NCBI GenBank assembly: GCA_039720395.1
Contig: CM077823.1
Coordinates: 31,082,371-31,146,370 of the forward strand
Direction: 5' to 3'
Source of the DNA: Liquidambar formosana
Lineage: Eukaryota; Streptophyta; Magnoliopsida; Saxifragales; Altingiaceae
Length of the DNA: 64,000 nt
Shown here one piece after another: positions 25,080 through 36,787 of the stretch. The notes beneath the pieces are model-generated. The model was not told where the DNA came from. It was given only the letters and a program-made list of their open reading frames with translations, and did not search any database. Numbering within the stretch: position 1 is the stretch's first letter; each line of letters starts with the position of its first letter. The translations under genes were made by a program, and so were the position numbers.

Positions 25080-26110
25080 CGGTCTGGTTTTGTAGTTGGA
25101 TTGGTTATACATTTAAGCTAGGCCTCGGCATCAGGTCGGGCTTGGGCTTTTTCTCTCGGATTTGGCTAGGCTTCGGGCCGGGCTTTTCTGGCTTCCACTA
25201 TGGGAACGGCTATTGCAACCCCCATTCTTATTACCCCACCCATCATTTAGGTTTTTAAGGTTTTATGCAAAATATAAAAGGTTTTTATGAAAACTGACCA
25301 TGGGGATCCACTAGAAAACATCATTTTGAACAACTTTGTAGAAGAAAGTGTTTCCTAAATCTATCATTTAGATATACTTTTTAGCCATTTATAGCATTTA
25401 TTTCATTTTTTGCCAAAAAGTCTACCTAAACGATAGATTTTGGAAAAACTTTCTTCTGCAAAGTTGTTCAAAATGATGTTTTCTAATGGACCAAGTAATT
25501 GTTTTTTTCAAAAACCTTTTATATTTTTCATGAAATCTTAAAAACTAAAAGAAAAGGGGTGGACTTATAAGAATGGGGGGTTGCAATAGCCGTTCCCTTC
25601 CACTATTCATCGAACTGGGCCATGAAGGAAAATGTGAAGCCCAGGCCTAGCCCACGAGCTTGGGCTTTTTCAGGCTTCGGGCCTCGGGCCTAAGCCAAAT
25701 TACCTACTATTAGTTTATAACAAAAGAACAAAAAAGTGAAAAAAAAAATAACCTTTTGGTGACCAAAATAGAAAACATTTGTAGTCACTTTGTATTAAGT
25801 TGACTGTCTATTTGTAGTAAGTTAACATATAATATTCTTTTATTGGTATTAATCTAGGAATTATCACCAAAAAATAATTTCTCAAAAACCGGAAAATATT
25901 CATATTGCCACAATGTCAGGCTTCGGGCTTCAACTAAAAGCCCAAGCCTAACCCAAGGGTATTAGGCTAGGCTTGGGCTTAGGCTTTTTGGGGCTCGGGC
26001 TGGGCTTTTTCCTTCGAGCTTTCGGGCTGCCCATGGGCCTGGGCTTTTGATGAGGCCTAATTTAAGCCAGATAAAACCGCTTGAAACTTGCAAACCGGCC
26101 TGGCCTGTTA
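25080..26110. mobile_element. GGGCTTGGGC-rich repeat hosting a foldback MITE
   Basis: Motifs such as gggcttgggctttt, caggcttcgggc and aggcctagccca occur on both sides of the foldback MITE at 25202-25597. Similar gggct-rich sequence surrounds the other two good copies of that MITE. The other two hosts have hAT-like taggggtgtaaaa ends; clear ends were not found here, so limits are approximate. Confidence 0.45.
25202..25597. mobile_element. Mutator-like foldback MITE, copy 1 (9-bp duplication)
   Basis: 396 bp, almost entirely palindromic: gggaacggctattgcaaccc at the left is mirrored by ttgcaatagccgttccc at the right, with arms of nearly 190 bp around a short centre. The 9-mer ttccactat flanks both sides exactly (25193-25201 and 25598-25606). 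A 9-bp duplication and very long arms fit non-autonomous Mutator-like elements. No coding capacity; the transcript would form a long hairpin. Confidence 0.85.
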
Positions 26111-26196
26111 AGACCCGTTTACACGTATTTTCAAAACTTTTAATGCTTGGACGCCACCAAGTCTCAAGGCTACGCGCTAAATGGTGAAACTTAATT

Positions 26197-26500
26197 ATAC
26201 TCCTTTCCGTTCATCAATATTCTCTTCCTTTTCATTTTGGATTGTTTTTTAAAAACTATTATCGTAATAAAAAAATTAATAAATTTATTTTAATAAATTT
26301 TATAAAATCCTCACATCCATGGTATTAGATTATATGATACAAACAAAACAAATTAACTCATTTAATGTTTTGTATTATACTTGAGAAAAAAATTAGAATG
26401 TTAAAGTATAAATGCCGGTGTGAAAGCATTTAGTAAGAATTTATAATAAAAAAATGTGTTTTTCAAACAGAATTGCCAATGTGAAACGAAGGGGGTATTA
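26197..26500. mobile_element. Stowaway-like MITE
   Basis: tatactcctttccgttcatc on the left and gaaacgaagggggtatta on the right are imperfect inverted repeats around about 300 bp of AT-rich non-coding DNA. Another member of this loose group is at 56440-56705. Confidence 0.5.
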
Positions 26501-26566
26501 TTTAATGTATTCAAAAACATATATACACTTTATATAAAGTAAAGTATAATTAAAATAATATATAAA

Positions 26567-26699
26567 GGGTTAGGAGAAAATAATTACAATTAGCAGTCAT
26601 TGTTAGTTAAGTTAGTAGTCATTTACTAGGAGTTTAGTAGCATTTTGCACTGAATTGTAATTATTTTCCCATAGCCCAGTCAATCTAAAAATTCTTCCA
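26567..26699. mobile_element. GGGGGAATT-type MITE, eroded copy
   Basis: Shares the aagttagtagtcatttacta core and a cagtcaatctaaaaattctt right end with the family at 1890 and 39233. Ends are degraded and the limits approximate. Confidence 0.4.
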
Positions 26700-27709
26700 T
26701 ATATAAATTACTATAGCGGTTCAACCGATTGACCTGCGATTGAACTAGTGACCCAATGCTTGAGTTGATGTTCAATTCGAGTCTAATAACTATGACTAAA
26801 AGAAAGATCGATTCTATAGCTAGTTTTCTTGTTTTGAAAATTTAAAGTGGACCCATTTTTACGGGGTTGATCAATCGGTCAGGCCTTAAGTCGTCTACTC
26901 TTTAGAGGTCATCATTTTGACTCTTGTACTTAATTATCATAGCCTATGTAGATATGGAGAATCTCACATGGCCGTTACGAGATTAGTTTACGCACAATGA
27001 AACCTTAGTGAGAGTAAGGTTTGAAATACTATTAATAATTAATCAAAAAAATAATAAATAAATAAAGCGAAGCCAACTGTAAATATTTAAGATAAAAAAA
27101 TCAAAATTTGAGCTCTAATAAATAATTCTAGTCTCATGTATTAAATATATTATTTAGCCCTAAAACAATAAGATCTAAGAAGGTGATATAACAATGATCT
27201 ATGGAGCAAGCATTGATGAGGTAACAAGCTCGCATGTTATTATCGGTCCTTGTAGCCCATTGATGGTATTAGGTGGGTAGGGATTTGGGTGGTTTAGGCC
27301 ATGGGTCTATTTTTCTCCAATATGACCAATATTTGTACCTAAAAAAAAAGTAAAAAAAGGGAGAGATTATTTTTCACTAACGAGTTGTGTGATTCATTGG
27401 CATGGTGGGTATAACCAATTTCTTAAACAAGTCCATCTAAAGTGTTGGGAGATACACAATAACTTAGTCTATCTCAAACAGGCAACCAAGCAACAAGAAG
27501 CAAAACAAAAAAATAGAGAAAAGCACAAGAAGAACGATATACATGGTTCGACAAACTGACCTACATTCATGGCTCATACCCAGTCCACTATGCTCTGAGA
27601 CAAGAAAAAAAGAGAATACAGATTACAAGCCCTTTGATGGCTAGTCCATTATATATATATATATAACCTCCCGCTGTAATTATGGTTAACGTATAACCAT
27701 AAGAAAATA

Positions 27710-27729
27710 CCCCCCCCCCCCCCCCCCCC
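27710..27729 (+). repeat. Poly(C) tract, 20 nt
   Basis: Twenty consecutive C, followed by tctctc. Such G/C homopolymers are rare in this AT-rich window and are prone to slippage and sequencing error. Confidence 0.9.
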
Positions 27730-28240
27730 TCTCTCGCATGTTGTACTTATCAATTTTGTTTGTACTGTAAGCTCCCGAACCCCTCATACCAATCCTACTA
27801 ACCAATACGTATAGTATCATCAGACTTTACATATCATAACAGTAAACAAAACAACAAAGACCTCCACTGTACCAAGGCAGAATTGGTCGGATTCATTGAT
27901 GATCACATAGCGTGAAGCTGGACCCCCTTACCATCACTGTTACATGTCACCATTTGTCAATTGAGTTTGGCATACAAACGCACCAAGATAAGATCCTCCG
28001 TTGGAAATGAAAATAATTAAGAGAAAGTTACACCTAACGACTAGTTTCACGTTTGAAGGGAAGTTCATGTTGAAAATTTTCAAAATATTATAAAGTTTTG
28101 GGGTTTTTCAAAGATTATTATTTGTCTCTATGGGGCTTTTTTCTTTCCATTTTTTAATAGTAAAGATAAAGCCGGAAGCAGAGAGCTACTTTTATTTTTA
28201 CACTTTTTGAATTAAAAATAACTTTTAACTCATCAAAATA

Positions 28241-28377
28241 GTTAGCCAATGGTGTGTAGGCCGAGTGGCATGTCCCACCTCAAAAGAGTGTGGGGTTTTG
28301 AGGAGATCTTGGGTTCGACTTCTCTGGGTGCGTGTGTGCGTGAGTTTCTATTGTTTGAAAAAAAAAAAAAAAAAAAG
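28241..28377 (+). mobile_element. tRNA-derived SINE with 14-bp target duplication
   Basis: A 137-bp element with a box A-like region (ggccgagtggcatgtc), a box B-like gggttcgacttc, and an 18-19 nt poly(A) tail. The 14-mer aactcatcaaaata flanks it exactly (28227-28240 and 28378-28391). The internal RNA polymerase III promoter boxes, A tail and duplication together support a retroposed SINE, moved by LINE machinery in trans. Confidence 0.85.
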
Positions 28378-30298
28378 AACTCATCAAAATACTTCTCTTG
28401 GGTTAGAGATGCAAAATAACTAAAACATTAGGAGGATTTCTTATAACTTTTACCCTTTCTTTTGTTTCCTTTTTTTTAATATAAAATTAACTATGAATGC
28501 GAGGTAACTAAAACATTTTAAATAAATAAATAAATAAAAGGGAAAGAAAAAAAAGCCCCATAGAGACAAATAAGCATCATTGAAAAACCCCAAAACTTTA
28601 TAATATTTTGAAAATTTTCAACAAGAGCTTCCCTTCAAACGTAAAACTGGTCGTTAAGTGTAACTTTCTCTTTAATTATTTTCGTTTTCAACGGAGGATC
28701 TTATCTTGGTGCGTTTGTATATATGCCAAACTCCATTGACAAATGGCGCCATGCATGTGACTCTGAGAGTGATAATGATCGAGGTGGTCCAGTTCAAAGG
28801 TATGTGAACATCAATGAATCCGACCATACCAATGAATCACACAGCTCGTTAGTGAAAACTGAAAAATAATCTCTCTCCTTTTTCATTTATTTATTTTGTG
28901 CACAAAAAGTTTCATAACAAGCAAACATTTTTGTTTCTTTTGGTAATATTATATGAGGGGAGTAGACCTCTAGCTAAACATAATACTACCCAAATCCCTA
29001 CCCATCCTGATACTATCATTCGGAAATAAAATGGATGATAACATCCAAACTTGTTACTTCATCAATGCTTGCTCCATAGATCATTAATTGTTAAATAATC
29101 TCGTTTGATCTTCTTGTTTTAGGAGTAAATATATAATATTCAACACATGGGGCTGGAACTATTTGTTAGAGCTCAAAATGTTTTAATTAGTCAGGTTTGT
29201 AAACAGGCCCAAAGGATGCATATATAAGTGGGACAAGTCGGGGACTGCATGTGTTCAGGGGATCAATCGAGTTCATAAGCATAAAAGGAAATAAATAAAA
29301 TCAAATAAGGATAAAGAAAAATGAATGAGTCAAAGACTTCTACAAATTTTAAAGATGATGAGTACAAGATTGTCTAAATTTTGATGGTATATATTGGATA
29401 AATTGAAAATACACTTACCGCAAGAGTGACACATGATTAATGGTCTAACTCAATCAAACTCAATGAGTCAACTCGCATAAATTTTGCAAGAATTCGGCTG
29501 AGTTAAACCAAATCACACCATTTTTTTACCAAGTTGATTGAGTTGGTGGTCCAATTAACCACCCAAACCAAGGCCATTTGGTGGTTCACTTATAAGGTAT
29601 TTGGTCATAGCAAGGCCACTATATTGAGATAAATGTGTTTGGTGTGGGCGAATTGGGTCTAGGATTATTCTACAAGCTAGTTGAATAAAAATAAATAATA
29701 AATAAAAACACAAAAAGGAAACACAAAAAATCGTATCCTTTAGTTTATAATTGCAAAGAATTAATTAAACCTAGATGCCGAGGCTACTACTACTACCATG
29801 CTAAACGCCAATAGCGTAAGTAAAAAAACCAAAGCTGGTAAGATTTATAAAAGAGAGAATAGGACCTACCACTTAGTCAGTCGCACTTATCAAGTATACA
29901 AGAAAGGTTAGTCTAATTCTTTCGAAATTTAATAACATAAATTTTCTTTCAACCAGATTTAGAGTATTGCCAAACTTGGGTGGTGACAACTCATTTTATC
30001 AATGGTATTTCTTATGTATTATTGATCAAACGGTTAGATCCATCAAGATAAGTCATCTTTTCTTATTAAGTATACAAACACGGTTATAAAAGGAATAATC
30101 TAAGCACAAATTCAAAATAAATAAATAAATAAATTCTAACATATTTTTCTTTTGGTTGATGCTAACATGGCGAAATTATGTAGATGCATAAAGGGTTCGA
30201 TTCTCCCACGTGCCATTGAACATGCAGTGATCACATTACTTGAAACTATAGACCACCTCACTGTCAGTCTGTCACTCTCACAAGGCACCACAAATCTA

Positions 30299-30470
30299 AC
30301 TTGAGATACAAACGCAAGGAGACTCCACGATTCAAAAAGAAAATAATTAAGAGAAAGTTACACTTAACGACTAGCTTCACTTTTGAATGGAAGTTCGTGC
30401 TGAATAATTTTGAAATATTATAAAGTAGTGGTTTTTTTTTCAAAGATTTTTATCTATCTCTAAGGGGTTT
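30299..30470 (+). repeat. Third copy of the inverted-repeat arm
   Basis: Shares gagaaagttacacttaacga and following sequence with the arm at 28019-28137, in the same direction, with about 10-15% differences by eye. Confidence 0.6.
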
Positions 30471-30714
30471 TTTGTATTTTTTTATTCAAAAAAGAAAAAG
30501 AAAATGTCTTAGTTACCTTGCTTGCATAGTTAATTTTGCATTAATTTTTTATTTATTTATTATTTATTTATTTTTAAGGAAGGAAACAAAGGGAAAAAGG
30601 AAAAAGAAATAGAAACAATATATGGAATTCATAATTTTTTTATTTTGGTCAAAGGAGGGCTATCCTCGGGCAATTGGGCCCAAGACTAATCATTTTATAT
30701 ATGATGCACAAACC

Positions 30715-30830
30715 ATTTGTAAGTTCGTGCATCTAATAATGAGATAACAAAGATTCAAATTCGGAAACTATGCTTTCTGAGACATAGTCTTTTGCCATCT
30801 ACGCTATCCTCGCGGGTTATATTATTTTAA
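30715..30830 (-). mobile_element. Possible SINE remnant
   Basis: On the minus strand, tagcgtagatggcaaaagac resembles a tRNA box A region, and a degraded gaatttgaatct resembles box B about 50 nt on. No tail or target duplication was seen, so this is weak. Confidence 0.25.
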
Positions 30831-31103
30831 ACCCACTTCACACATGCTATTACTTTGTGGGTTTTCTTAACATATGTCTTAATAACACATGTTAAGACAC
30901 ATTTAATAAAGCAATTATTATATAGAAAATTGTGAAAGTGTATAGAAAATTATGCAAATTGTTTATAAAAATATAAAAGTGTTTAGAAAACTATGCACAT
31001 ACATTCTTTATGCAATTTACACAATTGTTTTTATGTATTTTTATATATCATTTTTCATACAATGGTTGTTTTATTAAATATGACTTAAATTTGCTCCTAT
31101 CAG

Positions 31104-31226
31104 GACCAACACGGTGTCATTGATGTCGACTTTACACCATTGATGGACCGGCGGCTGAAAACTCATGATCGAGGAATCGACGATATTCGGTATGTGGAAG
31201 ATGAAATCAACACGCCAGCCTCTTAA
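31104..31226 (+). pseudogene. Orphan exon-like open frame (40 codons)
   Basis: After a plausible acceptor (ctatcag) an open frame of 40 codons ends in TAA at 31224-31226. Its base composition is clearly richer in G+C than its surroundings and it encodes a hydrophilic segment including VIDVDFTPLMDRRLKT and DDIRYVEDEINTPAS. It looks like the last exon of a gene whose other exons I cannot find in the flanks. I do not recognise the family. It may be a captured or stranded gene fragment. Confidence 0.35.
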
Positions 31227-31446
31227 ATAGAGTCAGATCCTGACATCTGAAGAGGATTCATTGGTGGCTTTTTTTTCTAATGGAACTTAATCTTAACCTT
31301 TGAAAAAACTGATAAAAGTGTCAGACGAATACATCAGAAAAAACTTGGCCTTGGACATAGAAATTTGTGGTAGCACCAGTTCATTCTAGAAGTACATATC
31401 ACCTACTGCATGTTCAAGGCACTCTCACTTACCATTCAAAACTACC

Positions 31447-31816
31447 ATGGGCGGAGCCAGTGGGTGCCTTTGGGGGCACGTGCCCCCACTGGCTCAACCA
31501 AGTTAGTTAGTTAGTTAGTTAGTTTTTTGTTTTTTTTTTTTTTTTTTTTTTCTCTCTAGGAAAGGTATTACCATTGGATGACTATTTCTCAACATAATGC
31601 TAAAACGAGGAAGATGGTAGTCATTTTAAAGTATATATACAGTCAATTTGTAATAAGTTAACAGAAAATCCTTTTTTTAGTATTAAATTGAAAAATTATT
31701 ACTAAAAAGTAATTTTTTCCAAAACAATGCTTTCTAGGGCTTTTAATTCCCAATTCCAACTTCAGATAATCATAGAACAATGCCTCTGTTGGAGATAAAT
31801 CCTGACTTCGCCCCTG
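31447..31816. mobile_element. hAT-type MITE with 8-bp target duplication
   Basis: Ends catgggcggagccag and ctgacttcgcccctg are inverted repeats. aaaactac flanks both sides exactly (31439-31446 and 31817-31824). 370 bp, with a (gtta)n stretch and poly(T). Sits about 0.6-1 kb before SCPL-2. Confidence 0.8.
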
Positions 31817-32277
31817 AAAACTACCCCCTTGATTTTTTGCTAGATCGACTTTCGTTAAACCTTCCAATAACAAATATATTAAGCCATGCATTTACCAACC
31901 CCCCCAAAATTTATTTTAAAAAAATTCTGCGTTCCATAGAATCAGATCACTTGTCATTATTGTTTTACCCAAAAATAAAACCCCTCAATTTAAAAAAGGA
32001 AGATAGCTTTATATGGAGGCTTTTCAGTAAAAAACCCATTGGCCCACATCCCATCTTTTTTATTTGTTTTTGCTTCTTTACCGATCCCCACGACCAAATA
32101 CTTCTAGCTTTCTCATGGAGAAGAGATTCGCCCCCCCTTCCTATGGCCATGCTATGATGCTAATGCTTCCATAGTCCCATTCAACCATTCTTGGGTCACC
32201 ACTTACCAAGGAAAATAGGAACATGTGCCTCACATGTTTCAGATAACATTACGACTGGATTAAGGCTAATACTAGCA

Positions 32278-32285
32278 TATAAATA
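32278..32285 (+). promoter_or_regulatory. Possible TATA box of SCPL-2
   Basis: tataaata lies 174 bp before the ATG at 32452. It is a good consensus match, but the leader would be fairly long and a (TA)n run lies between. Confidence 0.35.
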
Positions 32286-35200
32286 TAGTCTCAATGTTGC
32301 CCCCACACAACCCCCACACACACCCACTCCCATACCCACAAGGACTGGTATATAATATTATAATATACATATATATATATATATATATATATGGATGCTT
32401 GAGAGGAGTTTTTCACACCATCCAAGAAAAGTAAAGTCTGAAAAAGGAAATATGATAAAGTGCAGGAGCTACGCCATTACAATGTTACTGCACGTTTGTC
32501 TTCTTTTTGTTCTGGCCAACGTTGTTATGTCACAGACAATCGTCAAGACCCTACCGGGCTTTCCCGGTGATCTCCCTATCAAACTTGAAACTGGGTGAGT
32601 ATTTTTTTTTTCTTTCTTTTTCTTGCTTTTCTCAAATTTTTTAATGTAGCATATACGTACATTATTATCTTATCAAAGGAATTAAGTAAGGTGGATGACG
32701 ATGATTTTCGTGTTAATTAAGATATATCGGCGTGGGCGAATTGGAAGATGTGCAGCTATTCTACTACTTTGTGGAGTCAGAGAGGAGTCCAAAAGACGAC
32801 CCTCTCGTGCTTTGGCTCACCGGAGGCCCTGGTTGTTCTGCCTTTTCCGGCCTCGTATATGAAATTGGTATAATTAATCCTCATCCTCTATACCATATTA
32901 TTTTAATTTGACACAAACTCATTTACCTAATTTGTTTGCCCAAGTTCTTTGTTGATAACTTTTGCCCCAAGAATTTAAAAAAGTAAGATTGTCAAAATAT
33001 TTTTTAACCCCACAATCTCACTTTACTTTGCTCCATTAATTTACTGTGACACCAACTAACCGTGTCACAATTAGATGAAAGACTTACTCGAGTCAATCAC
33101 ACTCATTCAAATTAGTTTATACTTTCGGGTGATGCATGGCAGAGAAGGCCGGTAACCATTCATTATTATAAAGTATCCAAATTAAACTTAGCTTTCCAAA
33201 AGAAAAACATTGTAGACATCCCAGTTTATTGGGAGTAATATTTTTTAATGAATATTTTAATTAGTTAACAGTATTGTGACCTTAATTGTCACATAATTTG
33301 GGCAAACAAAGAATATGGATACCATGCCAGTCAAATCATGACGATATAAAAATATTAGTAAGTGTAAAGAGAAAATCATTGTTTAAAATTATCACGGACG
33401 TTATGTGGCTGCCATTGCAAATTCTCAAGCAAATATTTTCCAATTTTAATTTAAGATTGTTGCTAATAAGCTTGTAACATTTATTTTAAAATTCTTCCCA
33501 TCTAAAAGTATATCTAACCATTCTAGTTATTTCTTAGCTATTTTAACTATAAAAAAAATAAAATAAAATAAGACAATTTACAAAAAAGCTCCAACCAGGC
33601 TCTATTTTTTTCCCTTATGTGATGTGTTCGTTTTTTATTATCCATGTAAAACCTTTATTGTGCATGTACATTGAATAACCTTTTACACACTTAATGCATG
33701 GGCAAACTTTTATTGCCTCCTTCAAGCTCTTTTATTATTCTAAAAAAAAAAAAAAACCCTTTTATTTCGAACTGTGTATCACTCCACGGCCAATTCTATA
33801 GTATTATAGTAAAAAATTGGGTATCATACATATAATGTCACTGGAAATAATGTATTGATAATTTCAAATAATAAGTCAGTCATTTGAAATAGTAAGTTGA
33901 TCACTTCAAGTGATAAGTGGGTCATTTAAAATGATAAGTGGATCACTTTAAATGATAAATGAGTATGAATGTATGATAATCTAAAAATTTTGTGGATACT
34001 ATAGAATTACCAATCACTCCACCTTTTAGAGAGTGAGAAAAACTTCCATGGAATTGTGATCATATGGTGCAACTAGCTAATTACAATCAAACAAAATGGG
34101 ATTATCAATGTACTTTTTAACCCTGCAAATCAATTTTCTTTGGTACTGATTGACTGATTGTACTATGTAGCCACGGTATGGTTACATAGAAGTTTTTCTC
34201 ACTCCCTAAAGGGTGGAGTGACGGGTAATTTTATGTTACCCCACCTCCTAGAGAACAGACACTAGACAGTGCACCAAGGCAAGAAACTGTACTTTTACCT
34301 CCTTTCAGTCGTACATTTTCCTTTTTTTTGACGAAGACAGAGCCCTTTCTGAGCGTTCTGAATGTTCCAAGTCCGTTAACGAAAAAAAAATTGTCCCAAA
34401 GTCCCAACAATTCAATGTCCTCTTCCTTTTCCTTCCTTTTGTAGTGGTTTGTAGTAATGTCAGTAGTTAGTTTGTTTCAAGTCAGTAGTGGGAATTTACT
34501 GCAAAGTGGAATGTTTAGGTAATTTTTTCTTTTCTTTTTTTTTTTTTCTTTTGCGCAAAGCAGTACGACAGCTTTTGTCGTCACTCACTTTTTCCCTTTT
34601 TTTTTTTTTTTGCTCTTTTTTGTTTCAAAACACCAAAAGCAAGAGACTATGTTGGAGTTTGCAACCATCTTGCCATACTCACTATATGATCGCCACGTGT
34701 CTTAGTAGGAAATTCAATGGATCAGGTTTACTTTCTAAAAACGATATCGTTTTGAGGTTTTATTCCTAAATCTCTATCTCTCCATCTTCTTCTTCTTCTA
34801 CTACTATTGGGTTGCCCGCTGTGGATTGCTGACGGCCGTTCTTTCCACAGCAGAATACTTTCATTCTCTCTTCTAGTTCCTCTCTTTACCCTTTCTCATC
34901 TTGAAACATACGATGAACCATATTTGATTATAAAAGAGAAAAACCACATAGAGAGATCTTAACTGCTTAACCAAATCTATTTTAGAAATAATTTTTTTAA
35001 AAAATGGATGAGATCCATGGCTGCCATCGTGGACCCATCCCAGATAGAGGAAAAACACAGAAAAAAACCACATTCCGTTTTCTCAAGGAATAAAATAATA
35101 AATAAATAAAAGTCATGTCAAGATTGAGCCTCTCGTCAGTCCACCTTCCGCCGCTATCTGCCCAAGACACCGTTTATAAACCAGTGTTAAGTTTGATACA

Positions 35201-36196
35201 AATGCATGACCTACTCCGTACAGATGGGGCTATCAATTTTCCTAGTTTGCACTTTTCATTCTATTAAATAATTTATTATTCTTTTAAAGAAGTAATAAAT
35301 GCATGCGAGTAGGAGTACTCATGAGCGGAGAGATTATTCAATATAATCGTTACCCCACGTATATGATTATATAGTATTACTACTTAATAAAATTATTGCA
35401 CATGTCAACTTGTAGTGATAGTGCAAGAGAAAGAGAGAGAGAGAGAGAGACAAACGAGTTAAAGACATTTGTACATTAGTTGAGAGAGAAGAAGGGAAGA
35501 AGTGGACACATGGAAAGAAAAAGGTCAGAGGGAGAGAGAGGAGGATGACTCGAACGAATCTGAGAGAGAGAGAGAGAGGATGGAAGGGAGAGGAGAAATT
35601 GGACATGTGGCATGCGAACATTTTTACTCTTATATTTATTAATATCTTTTTATATAAATCATATTTTGTTAATCCAATAATTAGATTAGATATTTTCTTA
35701 ATTTACATTATACATGTCGAATTTTAAATTAATCAAAAATTAAGAGCGATGTCATGATGACATTAATAAAGTGCATCAAATTATGGTTTTATTTATGTAA
35801 AAAGATATAATTAAGTTTACAAATCAATGCTTTTTGATATCCAATTAATTTGAAAATAAGTTTACATGACATGTATAAATAGAGTATTTAATTCAACAAA
35901 TGGTTCGGTTGGCAAAATTTGATACATATATATATAAATATGATGGTCATCTTCATATTGGCCAAGTATAGAAAACTCAAATGAACCATCCACGAACAAA
36001 CTGCTTCACAGTAGCAAATTTGGGTCTCTTCTTCATCGCTGTGGTAAGCATATGGGTTTCGATCAGGTATATAAAAATGAGGAAGTTGAGAAATCTGGAT
36101 AAACACCGCACGGGGGGAGGGCGTAAGAGCAGGGTGGAGGCAGAAAACGAATGTTAGAGATTCAAGACATAAATTCACTTACAAATGCGTTTTGTA

Positions 36197-36787
36197 CCTA
36201 AGGGTGTAAAATTGGTCCATTGGCCCATGACCCGCCCTAGCTCAGTCCGAAAAAATTGGGTTAAGTCTAAGGGAACGGCTATTGCAACCCCACATTCCTA
36301 TAAGCCCACCCCCCATCCTTTAGGTTTTTAAGGTTTTATGCAAAATATAAAAAGTTTTTAGGAAAACCGGCCGTGATGTTCACTAGAAAAAATCATTTTG
36401 AACAACTTTGCAGAATAAAGTTTTTCTAAAATCTATCGTTTAAATATACTTTTTAACCATTTATAACCTTTATTTCATTTTTTGCCAAAAAGTCTACCTA
36501 AACGATAAATTTTGGAAAACCTTTCTTCTACAAAGTTGTTCAAAATGATGTTTTCTAGTGGAAATCATGACCGGTTTTCATAAAAACTTTTTATATTTTG
36601 CATAAAACCTTAAAAACCTAAAGGATGGGGGTGGGCTTATAAGAATGGGGGCTGCAATAGCCGTTCCCTAAGTCTAACCCAGAGCCCGTTTAGGCCCAGC
36701 CCAGCCCAGTTCTAGCCCAATCTTAAAAATGGGCAGGCTTAGGCTTAGTATTTGTAACCCAGCCCAGCTCATTTTACACCCCTAATT
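36197..36787. mobile_element. hAT-like GGGCT-rich element hosting a foldback MITE
   Basis: Left end ctaagggtgtaaaatt and right end attttacacccctaa are inverted. Interior on the right has cagcccagcccag motifs. Flanks tttgtac / tttgtat suggest an eroded duplication. The foldback MITE at 36271-36668 inserted into it, in SCPL-2 intron 2. Confidence 0.6.
36271..36668. mobile_element. Mutator-like foldback MITE, copy 2 (9-bp duplication)
   Basis: 398 bp, same ends (gggaacggctattgcaaccc / gcaatagccgttccc) and same long arms as copy 1. Target duplication taagtctaa is exact at 36262-36270 and 36669-36677. Confidence 0.87.

Larger units (their letters stand above)
27180..29095. repeat. Large inverted repeat (1.9 kb)
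   Basis: The stretch 27951-28137 is a close reverse complement of 28555-28746. The pairing continues outward (27180-27415 with about 28840-29095: atctatggagcaagcattga appears inverted near 29070). The left arm is interrupted by a roughly 450-bp insertion (about 27420-27880) containing a 20-C run, and the right end of the left arm by a SINE. This could be a very large foldback transposon or an inverted segmental duplication. Confidence 0.7.
23494..32451. other. Spacer between SCPL-1 and SCPL-2
   Basis: About 9 kb without a complete gene. It holds, in order: AT-rich 3' flank of SCPL-1, MITE fragments with ggaatgg(a) motifs (24230-24500), a Tourist-like MITE, a Mutator-like foldback MITE inside a gggcttgggc-rich repeat, a Stowaway-like MITE (26197-26500), a GGGGGAATT-type MITE, a large inverted repeat with a SINE, a third partial copy of its arm, an orphan exon-like frame and a hAT MITE. 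Confidence 0.7.

Noticed and set aside
30148..30230. gggttcgattctcc box B-like motif suggesting a tRNA or SINE
   Set aside because: No matching box A at the right spacing, no tRNA fold, no A tail or duplication.
32395..32451. Upstream in-frame ATG for SCPL-2
   Set aside because: It adds a polar 19-residue extension before a normal signal peptide and starts at the edge of a (TA)n run; 32452 fits the paralogues better.
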